DNA from: Treponema sp.
Lineage (GTDB): Bacteria; Spirochaetota; Spirochaetia; Treponematales; Breznakiellaceae
Direction of reading: 5' to 3'
Length of the DNA stretch: 8,826 nt
Assembly: GCA_031271075.1 (NCBI GenBank)
Contig: JAISWN010000135.1
Span: 1 to 8,826, forward strand
Part shown: piece by piece, positions 1-8,488 of the stretch
Layout: every line of letters begins with the position of its first letter
Numbering within the stretch: the stretch's first letter is position 1
Made by a program: the position numbers and the translations under genes
Notes under the pieces: model-generated
Told to the model about the DNA's origin: nothing
What the model saw: the letters and a program-made list of their open reading frames with translations, nothing else
The model's database searches: none

Positions 1-2
1 CG

Positions 3-3000
3 GAGCGGGAAAGGATACGGGCAATTCAGGCGGCCCAGGAAGCCGCGGCGCGATCCTCCCTGCCGGGCGGGGAATTGGCCGGGGAAAAGGCCGGGCCTCT
101 TACCGTGATCGATTGGGGCCCCAGGGGGGAATTTTCCGCTTCCGTCCAGCGGCCTTCGGTGTATGTGATTTTTTCCCAGCCCATGATCCCCCTGGCAAGC
201 CTGGGGGAGCCGGCGGATGTTTCGCCGCTGGTAAGCATTGAGCCCTCCATGAGGGGAAAATTCCGCTGGTACGGGACGAGCTTTCTCAGCTTCGAGGGGG
301 ATGAACCCTGCCGGAGCCAGCAGGTATACACCATCACGGTGAACCCCGGGGCGGCCTCGATTTACGGGACGAAGATCAGCGGGGAAACAAGCTTCAGTTT
401 TACTACCGAGGCGCTGAGCCTCCGGGACATCATCAAGGGGGAGGACTTTGTCAAACGCACCGGCTTCCGTTTTGACGATAGGGAAATACCCCCCCAGGCG
501 GCCAGGGAGCTTACCCTTGTGTTTAACTACCCGGTGGCGGCGGCGGATCTGGGGGAGTATCTGGAAATAAGCACCGTGGCGGGGGGGCCGAAACGGTTTA
601 CCCTGAGCCAGGCGGGGCCCGAAAGGATACGGGCGGACATCGGCGACCCGGTGGAATTTGCCACCTCCCTGCGGGTAACCCTGAAAAAGGGGCTTAAATC
701 CGCCGGGGGAACCAGGGGAACCGCCAAGGATCAGACCATAAGCTTTAACACCCCCGGAATTTTTCAGGTAAAAGAGTTCCAGCGTATTCCCGGTTACAGC
801 AAATACCGGAACCTGGTGGAACTGAGATTTTCCCAGCGGCTGAATGAATCTACCCTTGCGCCGGCCCTTTCGGTGGAACCTGTTGAGCCAACGGTTTTTC
901 CGCCGGGCTTTGCCTTTGGGCCCGCCAATATTGAGATCTGGGGTTCCACGGTACGGATAGGGAACCTGCCGATAGCTTACGGCGATAAGTTCCGGATCAC
1001 CGTCTCCGGGGATGTAGAGGATGTATACGGCAGGAAACTGGGCGCCCCCTATACCTGCGTGATCAACGTCCCGGACGAGCCGCCGCCGGAAGGGGAAGTC
1101 CATTTCCTCGGGTGGTGGCACCACATGCTGGAAGCCCAGTTCCCTCCCCGCTTGCTCTTCAAGTACCGGAATATAGCCCCGGACTCCTGGTATCTCCTGG
1201 GAAAGTCCAACAACCCCTGGGCGGATCTATCGGGGGATTATGTCCGGCAGGACCTTGAACCGGGAAAGCCGAACAGCCACTATTTTGAGGAGATGGATCT
1301 TTTCCCCTTCCTTAATGCCCAGGGGAAGGGTTTTGTGCAGTTCCGGGCGGATATAAACCTGCTTACCAGCCGGAAAGACCGGAAGGGCGCTTTCATCATT
1401 GACAACCAGACCAACAATCTGAATCTCCAGGTAACGGATCTGGGGCTTACGGTTCGTTACGGGTTTAACAAGACCGTGGTACTGGTAAGCAGCCTTGCCA
1501 CCGGGGAACCTGTGGAGGGGGCGGCGGTAAAACTCCTGGCGCCCGGCCTGGTGGAAGATACGTCCTCCATGGACATAGACGCCCTTGCGGATTTCGGCAG
1601 CGCCGTAACGGATAAAAACGGCCTGGCGGTGATCGATACCCCGGCATCTTCCCTGCGGAACAATACCCGGAAGACTTACGGCTTTGAGTCCCCCTACGTA
1701 TACGCCCAAAAAGACGGTGACCGGGCGGTATTCAGCCCTTCCTCCCACAACAACTGGAGGTTTGGGATATACGGCCAATCCCCCCAGGAGGCCGGGGAAG
1801 TTACCGCTCTTACCTTTATGTTCTCCGACCGGGGGCTCTACAAGCCCGGGGAGAAGCTGAGCTTCCGGGGGGTGGATCGCGGCAAGATCCTGGGAATGTA
1901 CCTGGTTTACCAGGGGGATTACACGGTTACCCTGGAAGAAGATCGGGATACGGGTGAAGACAAGGCGCCGGTAAGCCGGCTTTCCGGTACGGTTACCGAA
2001 TCCGGCGGTTTCTACGGCTCCATGGACATTCCCGACGACCTGAACCCCGGACAGTACCGGCTGGTATACCGCCGGGACACGGTAAAAGGGGAGGGTTCCC
2101 GGAACGAAGGACGCGACCGGCGGATACTGGCGAATATCCCCGTTACCGTAGCCTATTTCGAGCGCCTTAAATTCCAGGCTTCCCTTTCCCGGCCCGGCCT
2201 GGACCTGATCAGCGGCGAGGATATCAATCTGAACCTGACGGCAAGTTATCTTTCGGGCGGCAGCCTTTCCGGTGCGTCCTGGGAAAGCGCCTGGTACCGG
2301 GAGCAGACGGTTTTTCATCCGGGAACCCCGGAAACCAGGGCCTATGTCTTTGGGCCCCGGCGGATCAGCGACGGCAATCGGTACATTGCCGGAGACCGGG
2401 GTATGCTGGGCGGGAACGGAACCGCGTCCATCAACCAAAAGACCGAGGATGCCGGGGCGGTGTCCGGGGCGGCGTACCTTTACCAGGCCGAAGCGCGGGT
2501 AACGGACATCAGTAACCAGATGGTAACTGCCTACCGTTCCGTGCTGGTACACCCCGCAAGGTTCTCTATCGGGCTTTACCGGAAACCCGGCGGTTTTGCC
2601 CGGAGTGGGGAGGAACTGTCCGTCGACTATATCACGGTGGATGCTTCGGGGAAAAAGACCCTGGGGAACGCCCTGTTTCTTAAAAATGGGGAGGATGCGG
2701 GGGTACTGAACGTAGAACTTATCCGGGAGGAATGGCGGCGCCTTCAGCAGCCCGGGGTAAACGGCTACATCTACGACCAGTACGTCCGGGAGCAGGTAAG
2801 CGAAAGCAGCCGGAAAGAAGAGATCCGGGACAAGGGAAGTATCAGGGTAAAGCCTTCCGCCGCGGGATTTTACACCCTCCGGGTAAGCGGACGTGACCGG
2901 GACGGAAAGCTCGCCCTAACGGAGCTGTCTTTTTATGTTACCGGTTCGGGAAGCGGTTACTGGAACATGAACAACGCGGAGGAGATCCGCCTTAGCCCGG

Positions 3001-5816
3001 ATCGGGAAATGTACAATCCCGGGGATACGGCGCAGGTCCTCCTGCAGAGTAACCTGCCCGCCGGGTATTACCTGATCACCGTGGAACGGGAAGGGATCTT
3101 TACCGAAGAGGTGCGGCATTTTACCGAACCTGTCTCGGTGATAGATATTCCCGTGGCCCGGAATTACGTTCCCGTGGTGTATGTATCCGTCTCCTCCTAT
3201 TCGGTCCGTTCCGGGCCTCCTTCCCATGAGTACGGCGGGTCGGATCTGGACAAGCCCAAGGGTTACTACGGGGTGGTCAAGCTGCCGGTTGACCCCCGTG
3301 TCCGGTCTTTTTCAGTAAAAATCGAGAGCGATAAAAAGGTCTACCGGCCCGGTGAGGAAGCAACCGTAACCCTGAGCGCCGAACAGGGCGGGAAGCCCCT
3401 GCCCAACGCGGAACTTACCCTGATGGCGGTGGATCGGGGGGTGCTGGATCTGATCGATTACCACGTGCAGGATCCGATAGGCTACTTTTACGATATCCGC
3501 CAGTTCCCCCTTGCGGTAGTGGGAGGGGACAGCCGGGCTATGCTGATGGACCCGGTAACTTACAGCGTGAAGAACCTGGCGGGAGGCGACGGCCAGGGGG
3601 AGAGCAAGCTTGAGGAACGCAAGGATTTTAACCCTACGGCGGTTTTTGAACCCATGCTCCGCACCGGCGCGGACGGCAAGGTACGCCATACCTTCAAGCT
3701 GCCCGATAACCTTACCACCTACCGGCTAACGGTTTTCGGAGTCCGGGGGGATCTTTTCGCCCTTAAGGAAAGCGAAATCGCCGCTCAGAACCGGATAAAC
3801 GTGCGGGAGGTTCTGCCCCGGCGGCTCCGGGAGCGGGATACCGCCGAGCTTGGGGTGCTCATTACCAACCTGGATACGGTGTCCCACCGGCTTACGGTAA
3901 AGCTTGAAATCGGGGAGCCTGACCAGTCCGGGGCAGGGGGCGGCCGGCGGAAGATTCCCGGCGCGGCTTTTGTGGACGGCCCTCCGGAACAGCGGCTTAC
4001 CCTGCAGGAAGGGGGGAACGGGGTAGTGTACTTTGACGTGGCGGCGCTGCGGGAGGGAACCGTGAGCCTCCACTTTACCGTAAATTCGGACATCCTCAAC
4101 GAGCGGCTGACCAGGGAACTTGTCATCGAACACCCCTACGTCAGGGAAACGGTAAGCCTTTCGGGATCGGTGGATGACGGCAGGGCGGCGAATACGGAGG
4201 GGCTGGTTATTCCCTCCTTCGCGGATAAGGGGGCGGGGAACCTTTCGGTAACTTTGGACGCTACCCGCCTGGGTCTCCTGAAATCCGCCGTCCGGTACCT
4301 TTTCCACTACCCCTACGGTTGTCTTGAACAGCGCAGCGCCGCGGTGCTGCCCCTGGTGGTGTTCGGCGAGTATCTGGAGAGTTTCGATCTCCATAGCGAA
4401 GTGGCCGACCCGGTCAAGGTGGTGGAGGATGAGTTGAAGTCCTGGGCCAAGTCCCAGCTTCCCGGAGGGGGTTTTCCCTATTGGCCCTCCCGGCTGGAGC
4501 CGGACTTTTACGTAAGCCTGCGGATTGCCCACATAATCGCTATGGCCAGGCAAAAGGGGATACCCCTGCCCGGTTCCCTTAAACTGGATCTGCTGGAGAG
4601 CTACCTTGAACGGGAATACCGGGAAACAGAAAAACTGAAACCGGGCGCCTCCTCCTATTACTACCAGTCTTACCAGCAGGCTTACATGCTTTACGTCCTT
4701 GCCCTGCTGGGTTCCCCGGTGGACGCTTCGCGGCTGGCGGCCATTCTGCTCCGGAATAACGCGGATCCTTCGGTGCTGGCCTTCGCGGGGATGAGTTACC
4801 GGCTTCTGGGCAGGGATGCGGAGGCCGCGAAAACCGCCGAAAAACTGCGGAATCTGATACGCTTCACCACCCGGGGCGCGGATATTACCGATCCGGCGGA
4901 TACCTATCCGCTGGAAAAGGAGCGTTACCGTTTTTACGGCGGAAAGACGGAGCAGCTTGCCCTGAGCCTCCAGTTCTTTACGGAACAGTTTCCGGGGGAT
5001 CAGATCAACGGGAGGCTCCTCCACTCTCTGCTGGAAAACCAGCGCGCCAGTGGCGGGTACTGGGAAAATACCGCCGTAACCGTGCGGGTTCTCTCCGCGG
5101 TGGACGCTTTGATCCGGGCGGAGAACCTGCAGGCTCTGGATCTTGAGGCCTCGGTGAACCTTGGGGGCCGGGGAATCCTGGAGGCTTCCTTCCGGGGACT
5201 CGGGGCAAAACCCTTAAGCGGAACCTTTGACCTGGAGGAATTCCCCCTGGCGGGCCTTGCCCGGGACAGTACCCAGCCCCTGGTGATCAACCGGAACGGC
5301 AAAGGGAGCCTTTACTACACCGCCTCCCTGACTTATGCCATCCCCTCGGAACTCCAGAGCTTTCGGGATGAAGGAATCGGGGTCTTCCTGGTTATTTACG
5401 ATGTGGATACGGGCGAAGAGGTGGACGGAACCGCTTTAAAATCCGGCAAGACATACCGCGCCAGGGTACGGGTATCCAGCGGCCGGGATCGGACCTGGCT
5501 TGCCCTGAGGGTTCCCGTTCCCTCGGGGGCGGAGATACTAGACGCCGCCTTCGTTACCACCGCCTCTTACGGGGACAAGGGGGAGGAGACCGGCGTCGGC
5601 GGTTTTTCAAGCGCCTCCCCCCTGAGTCACCAGGCCATTATGGACAACGAGATACAGTACTTCTGGGATAGCTTCGACAAGGGGGAAACCACGGTGAGCT
5701 TCCTTTTCCGGGGAGTCCGCCGGGGGGTTTATCCCACCCCGCCGGTTCAGGCTGAATGTATGTACCAGGCGGAGATTTTCGGCAGAAGTCCGGGGCTGAT
5801 ATACACCATTGAATAG
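3..5816 (+). CDS. yfhM: Bacterial alpha-2-macroglobulin family protein with thioester (5' partial)
   Basis: Large envelope protease trap: a protease cuts the bait region, the protein collapses, and the exposed thioester bonds covalently to the attacker (family knowledge). Counting the first visible codon (base 3) as residue 1, the order is: an Ig-like module at about 25-136; MG-type beta domains; the A2M_N signature DRGLYKPGE from D609; the bait-region part (A2M_N_2-like) up to VDRGVLDL near 1143; the A2M core with LPDNLTTYRL near 1233; the thioester motif YGCLEQ with C1440 and Q1443; a helical thioester domain containing GGGFPYWPS; and C-terminal beta domains ending at TAG. The frame is open with no stop to the left edge. 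The TTG at 75 is therefore not the real start, and the signal peptide or lipobox must lie outside. With more than 1,937 residues it is longer than E. coli YfhM (about 1,650). pbpC follows 142 bases downstream, the classical partner. Family assignment is near certain; the gene symbol is by analogy. Confidence 0.95.
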   Translation, partial: ERERIRAIQAAQEAAARSSLPGGELAGEKAGPLTVIDWGPRGEFSASVQRPSVYVIFSQPMIPLASLGEPADVSPLVSIEPSMRGKFRWYGTSFLSFEGDEPCRSQQVYTITVNPGAASIYGTKISGETSFSFTTEALSLRDIIKGEDFVKRTGFRFDDREIPPQAARELTLVFNYPVAAADLGEYLEISTVAGGPKRFTLSQAGPERIRADIGDPVEFATSLRVTLKKGLKSAGGTRGTAKDQTISFNTPGIFQVKEFQRIPGYSKYRNLVELRFSQRLNESTLAPALSVEPVEPTVFPPGFAFGPANIEIWGSTVRIGNLPIAYGDKFRITVSGDVEDVYGRKLGAPYTCVINVPDEPPPEGEVHFLGWWHHMLEAQFPPRLLFKYRNIAPDSWYLLGKSNNPWADLSGDYVRQDLEPGKPNSHYFEEMDLFPFLNAQGKGFVQFRADINLLTSRKDRKGAFIIDNQTNNLNLQVTDLGLTVRYGFNKTVVLVSSLATGEPVEGAAVKLLAPGLVEDTSSMDIDALADFGSAVTDKNGLAVIDTPASSLRNNTRKTYGFESPYVYAQKDGDRAVFSPSSHNNWRFGIYGQSPQEAGEVTALTFMFSDRGLYKPGEKLSFRGVDRGKILGMYLVYQGDYTVTLEEDRDTGEDKAPVSRLSGTVTESGGFYGSMDIPDDLNPGQYRLVYRRDTVKGEGSRNEGRDRRILANIPVTVAYFERLKFQASLSRPGLDLISGEDINLNLTASYLSGGSLSGASWESAWYREQTVFHPGTPETRAYVFGPRRISDGNRYIAGDRGMLGGNGTASINQKTEDAGAVSGAAYLYQAEARVTDISNQMVTAYRSVLVHPARFSIGLYRKPGGFARSGEELSVDYITVDASGKKTLGNALFLKNGEDAGVLNVELIREEWRRLQQPGVNGYIYDQYVREQVSESSRKEEIRDKGSIRVKPSAAGFYTLRVSGRDRDGKLALTELSFYVTGSGSGYWNMNNAEEIRLSPDREMYNPGDTAQVLLQSNLPAGYYLITVEREGIFTEEVRHFTEPVSVIDIPVARNYVPVVYVSVSSYSVRSGPPSHEYGGSDLDKPKGYYGVVKLPVDPRVRSFSVKIESDKKVYRPGEEATVTLSAEQGGKPLPNAELTLMAVDRGVLDLIDYHVQDPIGYFYDIRQFPLAVVGGDSRAMLMDPVTYSVKNLAGGDGQGESKLEERKDFNPTAVFEPMLRTGADGKVRHTFKLPDNLTTYRLTVFGVRGDLFALKESEIAAQNRINVREVLPRRLRERDTAELGVLITNLDTVSHRLTVKLEIGEPDQSGAGGGRRKIPGAAFVDGPPEQRLTLQEGGNGVVYFDVAALREGTVSLHFTVNSDILNERLTRELVIEHPYVRETVSLSGSVDDGRAANTEGLVIPSFADKGAGNLSVTLDATRLGLLKSAVRYLFHYPYGCLEQRSAAVLPLVVFGEYLESFDLHSEVADPVKVVEDELKSWAKSQLPGGGFPYWPSRLEPDFYVSLRIAHIIAMARQKGIPLPGSLKLDLLESYLEREYRETEKLKPGASSYYYQSYQQAYMLYVLALLGSPVDASRLAAILLRNNADPSVLAFAGMSYRLLGRDAEAAKTAEKLRNLIRFTTRGADITDPADTYPLEKERYRFYGGKTEQLALSLQFFTEQFPGDQINGRLLHSLLENQRASGGYWENTAVTVRVLSAVDALIRAENLQALDLEASVNLGGRGILEASFRGLGAKPLSGTFDLEEFPLAGLARDSTQPLVINRNGKGSLYYTASLTYAIPSELQSFRDEGIGVFLVIYDVDTGEEVDGTALKSGKTYRARVRVSSGRDRTWLALRVPVPSGAEILDAAFVTTASYGDKGEETGVGGFSSASPLSHQAIMDNEIQYFWDSFDKGETTVSFLFRGVRRGVYPTPPVQAECMYQAEIFGRSPGLIYTIE

Positions 5817-5897
5817 GTTTCCTGGCAGCCTGTTGCGCTTGTAGGTTTTGCGCCACTTCGTGCCGCAAAAGCCACGATTTACGGGCTGCCGCAAACC
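5816..5897 (+). repeat. Nested inverted repeats in the A2M-pbpC spacer
   Basis: Seen directly: the outer arms GGTTT (5816-5820) and AAACC (5893-5897) pair. Inside them GGCAGCC (5824-5830) pairs with GGCTGCC (5884-5890). A third hairpin lies within (see 5846-5870). The outer arm begins on the last base of the A2M stop codon. AAACC can instead pair with GGTTT at 5901-5905 across a TTT loop, and GCAAAC (5891-5896) with GTTTGC (5913-5918), so mutually exclusive folds are possible. No U-tract follows, so a simple intrinsic terminator is unlikely. It could be an mRNA stability or processing element, or a dispersed palindromic repeat; the sequence does not decide between these. Confidence 0.6.
5846..5870 (+). 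repeat. Strong short hairpin in the A2M-pbpC spacer
   Basis: TTTTGCG (5846-5852) is complementary to CGCAAAA (5864-5870). After a C/C mismatch, CAC (5854-5856) pairs with GTG (5860-5862) around a TTC loop. That gives ten pairs and one mismatch. It is nearly symmetric on both strands, which fits a palindromic repeat unit or a transcript-level hairpin. AAAA G follows the 3' arm rather than a U run, so it is not a standard terminator in the plus direction. On the minus strand the hairpin is followed by CCTAC, which also lacks a U-tract. Confidence 0.65.
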
Positions 5898-5925
5898 TTT
5901 GGTTTAAGGGCAGTTTGCAAGGTAG

Positions 5926-5954
5926 AAAATCACCTAATCGGCGATTTTTGGAGG
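5926..5954 (+). promoter_or_regulatory. pbpC ribosome binding site preceded by AT-rich stem
   Basis: GGAGG at 5950-5954 is a full Shine-Dalgarno core four bases before the ATG at 5959, and it decides this start. Just before it, AAAATC (5926-5931) can pair with GATTTT (5943-5948) across an 11-base loop, placing a weak stem next to the ribosome site. I see no convincing sigma-70 promoter in the spacer, so pbpC may be read from the A2M promoter, although a separate weak promoter cannot be excluded. Confidence 0.7.
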
Positions 5955-5958
5955 TTTT

Positions 5959-8280
5959 ATGCGCAAAGCGCAACGAACTGCTGGCAGCCTGTTCCGACTT
6001 CTCGGCGGCGCGGCCGCTCTGGTTCTTGCCTCCTTTTTAATCCTGCGTTTTTCCCCCTACCCGGAGCTGGAGGCTTTTCTCTCCCGGCCTTACAGCGTCC
6101 GTTACTACGACCGGAACGGCAGCCTGGCCCAGATTAGCCCCCTGGCCGGGGGGCTTCGCCGGGAGTACCGTCCCCTGGCGGAGATTCCCCCGGAACTGCG
6201 GGCCGTGTTCGTCTACGCCGAAGACCGCCGTTTTTACCGCCATCCCGGCCTTGACCTCCTGGCGGCTGGCCGGGCGCTTATCCAGAACATTTCGGGCCGC
6301 CGGCGGGTAAGCGGCGCTTCCACCATCACCATGCAGCTTGCCCGGCTTATCGACAGGGAAAGCGGTTCCCGCGCCGCCCCGCTCCTCCGCAAGGCTGGGG
6401 AGGCCCTTAACGCCCTGCGGCTTGAAACCCGGCTGGGCAAGGACGATATCCTGGAACTTTACCTCAACTCCCTTCCCTTCGGCTTTCAGTGCGAGGGGCT
6501 GGGTTCCGCGGCCCGGACTTTTTTCTCCGCCGAAATCACCGCCCTTTCCCCGGCCCAGATCTTCTGCCTCGCGGTGATCCCCCGCCGCCCGGGGACTTAC
6601 AATCCCCTGGAGTTCCCTGAAACCTGCATTGCCGCCGCCCGGGAACTCCAGGGACGTTTCAGTTCCGGCAAAAAATCCGCTGCCCGCTGGCCTCTCCTTG
6701 CAGCCATCGCCCCCCAGGATTGGGAATTCGCCGCCGCCTCGGCCCGGCGTTTTGCGTATCCCTTCGAATTTCCCCATCTGATCCGCCTGGCCCAGCGGGC
6801 CGGAAAGACACCGGAACCCGGAAAGGGAGGCCCCGCCGCGCCCCGGCCCCCGGCGGAAATCCGGCTTTCCCTGGATCTTTCCCTGCAGCGTTACCTTGAG
6901 GGGCTTATCTCCGGGAACGTGGCCCGGTACTACGGTTCCCGGCTTACCAATGGGGCGGCGCTGGTGATGGACAACCGGACCGGCGAGATCCTTGCCTGGG
7001 TGGGAAGCGCCGACTATGACAACCTTGAGGCGGCGGGGCAGATAGACGGGGTTCTTGCCCTGAACCAGCCGGGCAGCAGCATGAAACCCTTTCTCTACGC
7101 CATGGCCCTGGAAAGCGGCTTTAAGCCCACCGACGTGCTTGCCGATGTGCCTATGAACTTTGGGGAATCGGAATTGTACATCCCCCAGAACTTCAACAAC
7201 CGTTTTAACGGCCCCATGCTGTTCCGTTCCGCCCTGGCCTCAAGCCTCAACATCCCCGCGGTTTCTCTGCTTTACCGTCTTGGGGTGCGGAACTACACCG
7301 GCCTGCTTTTGGATCTGGGTTTCGCCTCCCTGGAACGATCCGCGGAAGACGCCGGCCTGGGCCTTGCCCTGGGGAACGCCCCGGTAAGCCTGGCGGAACT
7401 TGTCCGGGCATTCAGCGTGTTCCCCAACGACGGCCTTTTGATACCCCTAAGCTGGGAAGCCCGGGATCCTGAAAAGCCCCTTGCCGGGGGCGGGGCCCCG
7501 CGCCGGATTTACCAGGCCGATACGGCAAGGCTTATCTGCTCCTTCCTCTCCGACCGGGAGGCCCGGACCCTGGCCTTCGGCAATTCCCGGAATTTCCGGG
7601 CCTCCTTCCCCATCGTTTTTAAAACCGGTACGGCAAACCAGTACCAGAGTATCGTGGCCCTGGGCGCCACCCCCCGGTACACCGCCGCGGTATGGATGGG
7701 GAATTTCACCGGAGAAACGGTGATCGGCAAGACCGGAAGCTCCGTTCCCGCCGCCATCGTGCGGGACGCCCTGGTTTATCTGCAAAACCGTCTCGCTTCC
7801 CCCGCTTCCGCGCCGGGTTTCCCCGAACCCGGGGGCTGGGTCCTGCGCCGAGTCTGCGCCCTTTCCGGCATGGAACCCACCGAAGCCTGCCTGTCGGTGG
7901 TAAGCGAATACACGACCCGGGGGACCGGGCTTGAACCCTGTTCCTGGCACCGGGATTCCACCGTGGTGTACCCGGCGGAATACCAGGCCTGGTTCGCCGC
8001 CCTGCCGCGCCAGGGCCGGATAGACTACGGTTCCCGGCCTCTGGAGATCATCAGCCCCCGGGACGGCTTTGTGTTCCTGCGGAGCCCCGGTATCGGCAGG
8101 GACGAGATCCCCGTGGAGGTTATCGGCGGGGACGAGGATACCCTCCTCGCGGACTACCGGGGCGCGCGCTTTACGGTAAACCGGCCCTTCCTGTTCTACC
8201 TCCCCTCCGAACCGGGACGCCACATCCTGTCGGTGCGGAATGGCGGGGAGGCGGCGGAGGTCGCCTTTACGGTGGAGTAA
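5959..8280 (+). CDS. pbpC: Penicillin-binding protein 1C (bifunctional glycosyltransferase/transpeptidase)
   Basis: Class A PBP that polymerises lipid II glycan strands and cross-links peptides in the periplasm, anchored in the inner membrane. Residues about 8-31 form a hydrophobic signal anchor after a basic N-terminus. The GT51 domain follows: EDRRFYRHPG with catalytic E88, then GASTITMQLAR, then the LGKDDILELYLN motif. The transpeptidase domain has SSMK (S373 nucleophile, K376), SLN (429-431) and KTGT (555-558), so both active sites look intact. A cysteine-containing segment (C633, C645, C662, with the VCALSGMEP motif) is typical of PBP1C. Residues about 695-773 match the BiPBP_C beta domain found at PBP1C C-termini. 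Length is 773 residues, against about 770 in E. coli PbpC. ATG at 5959 is chosen for its GGAGG site and for giving a normal anchor. It lies behind an A2M gene, the expected partnership. Its E. coli homologue has weak or uncertain transpeptidase activity in vivo, so the same caution applies here. Confidence 0.96.
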   Translation: MRKAQRTAGSLFRLLGGAAALVLASFLILRFSPYPELEAFLSRPYSVRYYDRNGSLAQISPLAGGLRREYRPLAEIPPELRAVFVYAEDRRFYRHPGLDLLAAGRALIQNISGRRRVSGASTITMQLARLIDRESGSRAAPLLRKAGEALNALRLETRLGKDDILELYLNSLPFGFQCEGLGSAARTFFSAEITALSPAQIFCLAVIPRRPGTYNPLEFPETCIAAARELQGRFSSGKKSAARWPLLAAIAPQDWEFAAASARRFAYPFEFPHLIRLAQRAGKTPEPGKGGPAAPRPPAEIRLSLDLSLQRYLEGLISGNVARYYGSRLTNGAALVMDNRTGEILAWVGSADYDNLEAAGQIDGVLALNQPGSSMKPFLYAMALESGFKPTDVLADVPMNFGESELYIPQNFNNRFNGPMLFRSALASSLNIPAVSLLYRLGVRNYTGLLLDLGFASLERSAEDAGLGLALGNAPVSLAELVRAFSVFPNDGLLIPLSWEARDPEKPLAGGGAPRRIYQADTARLICSFLSDREARTLAFGNSRNFRASFPIVFKTGTANQYQSIVALGATPRYTAAVWMGNFTGETVIGKTGSSVPAAIVRDALVYLQNRLASPASAPGFPEPGGWVLRRVCALSGMEPTEACLSVVSEYTTRGTGLEPCSWHRDSTVVYPAEYQAWFAALPRQGRIDYGSRPLEIISPRDGFVFLRSPGIGRDEIPVEVIGGDEDTLLADYRGARFTVNRPFLFYLPSEPGRHILSVRNGGEAAEVAFTVE

Positions 8281-8283
8281 GCC

Positions 8284-8296
8284 GCCGGTTTCCGGC
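8284..8296 (+). terminator. Weak hairpin after pbpC
   Basis: GCCGG (8284-8288) pairs perfectly with CCGGC (8292-8296) over a TTT loop, starting three bases after the pbpC stop codon. A third GCCGG-like copy (GGCCGG at 8298-8303) follows and could compete for pairing. There is no U-run, so termination is uncertain; it may only be a stabilising 3' hairpin. Confidence 0.3.
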
Positions 8297-8308
8297 AGGC
8301 CGGTTATA

Positions 8309-8488
8309 CTAAGACCGCTTTGATTCGTGCCGTTTCGGCTGTTTACGACAAAATGTGCTTGGTGGCGTTGGTGTTTGCGAGCGCGGCGGGGATGCCCGGC
8401 AGGGCCCGTGGGTGGTCGTCCCGGCGCTGAAGGTCGTGGAAAAGGTCAGGAATTCGGCCTCGGAAGAAGGGGAGAAATCATTGCTCAT
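8309..8488 (-). CDS. Doubtful small ORF with good ribosome binding site
   Basis: An ATG at 8488 on the minus strand is preceded, five bases away, by AGGAG (8494-8498) in an A-rich leader. It opens 59 codons ending at TAG 8309-8311 and starting MSNDFSPSSEAEFLTF. The rest is rich in Ser, Thr, Pro and Arg, resembles no family I know, and may be an out-of-frame tail. In another minus frame, ending at TAA 8343-8345, the peptide HPRALPGIPAALANTNATK reads more protein-like but has no proper start. One possibility is a genuine gene start that was frameshifted or cut off and is now a remnant convergent with pbpC. I give no function; it could be non-coding. Confidence 0.2.
   Translation of the reverse strand: MSNDFSPSSEAEFLTFSTTFSAGTTTHGPCRASPPRSQTPTPPSTFCRKQPKRHESKRS

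Larger units (their letters stand above)
5822..5993 (+). repeat. 13-base direct repeat spanning the pbpC start
   Basis: CTGGCAGCCTGTT occurs at 5822-5834 and again, identical, at 5981-5993 inside the first codons of pbpC (159 bases apart). The bases right after the first copy overlap GTTGCGCTT (5832-5840), whose reverse complement AAGCGCAAC sits at 5966-5974, also in the first pbpC codons. The repeat pair thus brackets the spacer. It may reflect duplication, a mobile palindromic element, or long-range pairing that affects pbpC translation. Function is inference. Confidence 0.5.

Noticed and set aside
75..77. TTG as start codon of the A2M gene
   Set aside because: The frame continues open and protein-like (ERERIRAIQAAQEAAARSS) to the left edge, no ribosome site precedes the TTG, and a signal peptide would be missing.
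1227..2552. 441-codon minus-strand ORF inside A2M
   Set aside because: It lies antisense to a certain GC-biased gene, has no known motifs and biased composition, and is explained by third-position GC preventing stops.
3726..5024. 432-codon minus-strand ORF inside A2M
   Set aside because: It is the same kind of antisense shadow, covering the conserved thioester region, with no recognisable domain.
5915..5943. TTGCAA as a -35 box for pbpC
   Set aside because: No acceptable -10 hexamer lies 16-18 bases downstream.
6037..6777. 246-codon minus-strand ORF in pbpC
   Set aside because: It is antisense to the conserved glycosyltransferase domain and Gly/Pro-rich, typical of a shadow frame.
7447..8223. 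258-codon minus-strand ORF in pbpC
   Set aside because: It is antisense to the transpeptidase and C-terminal domains with no independent support.
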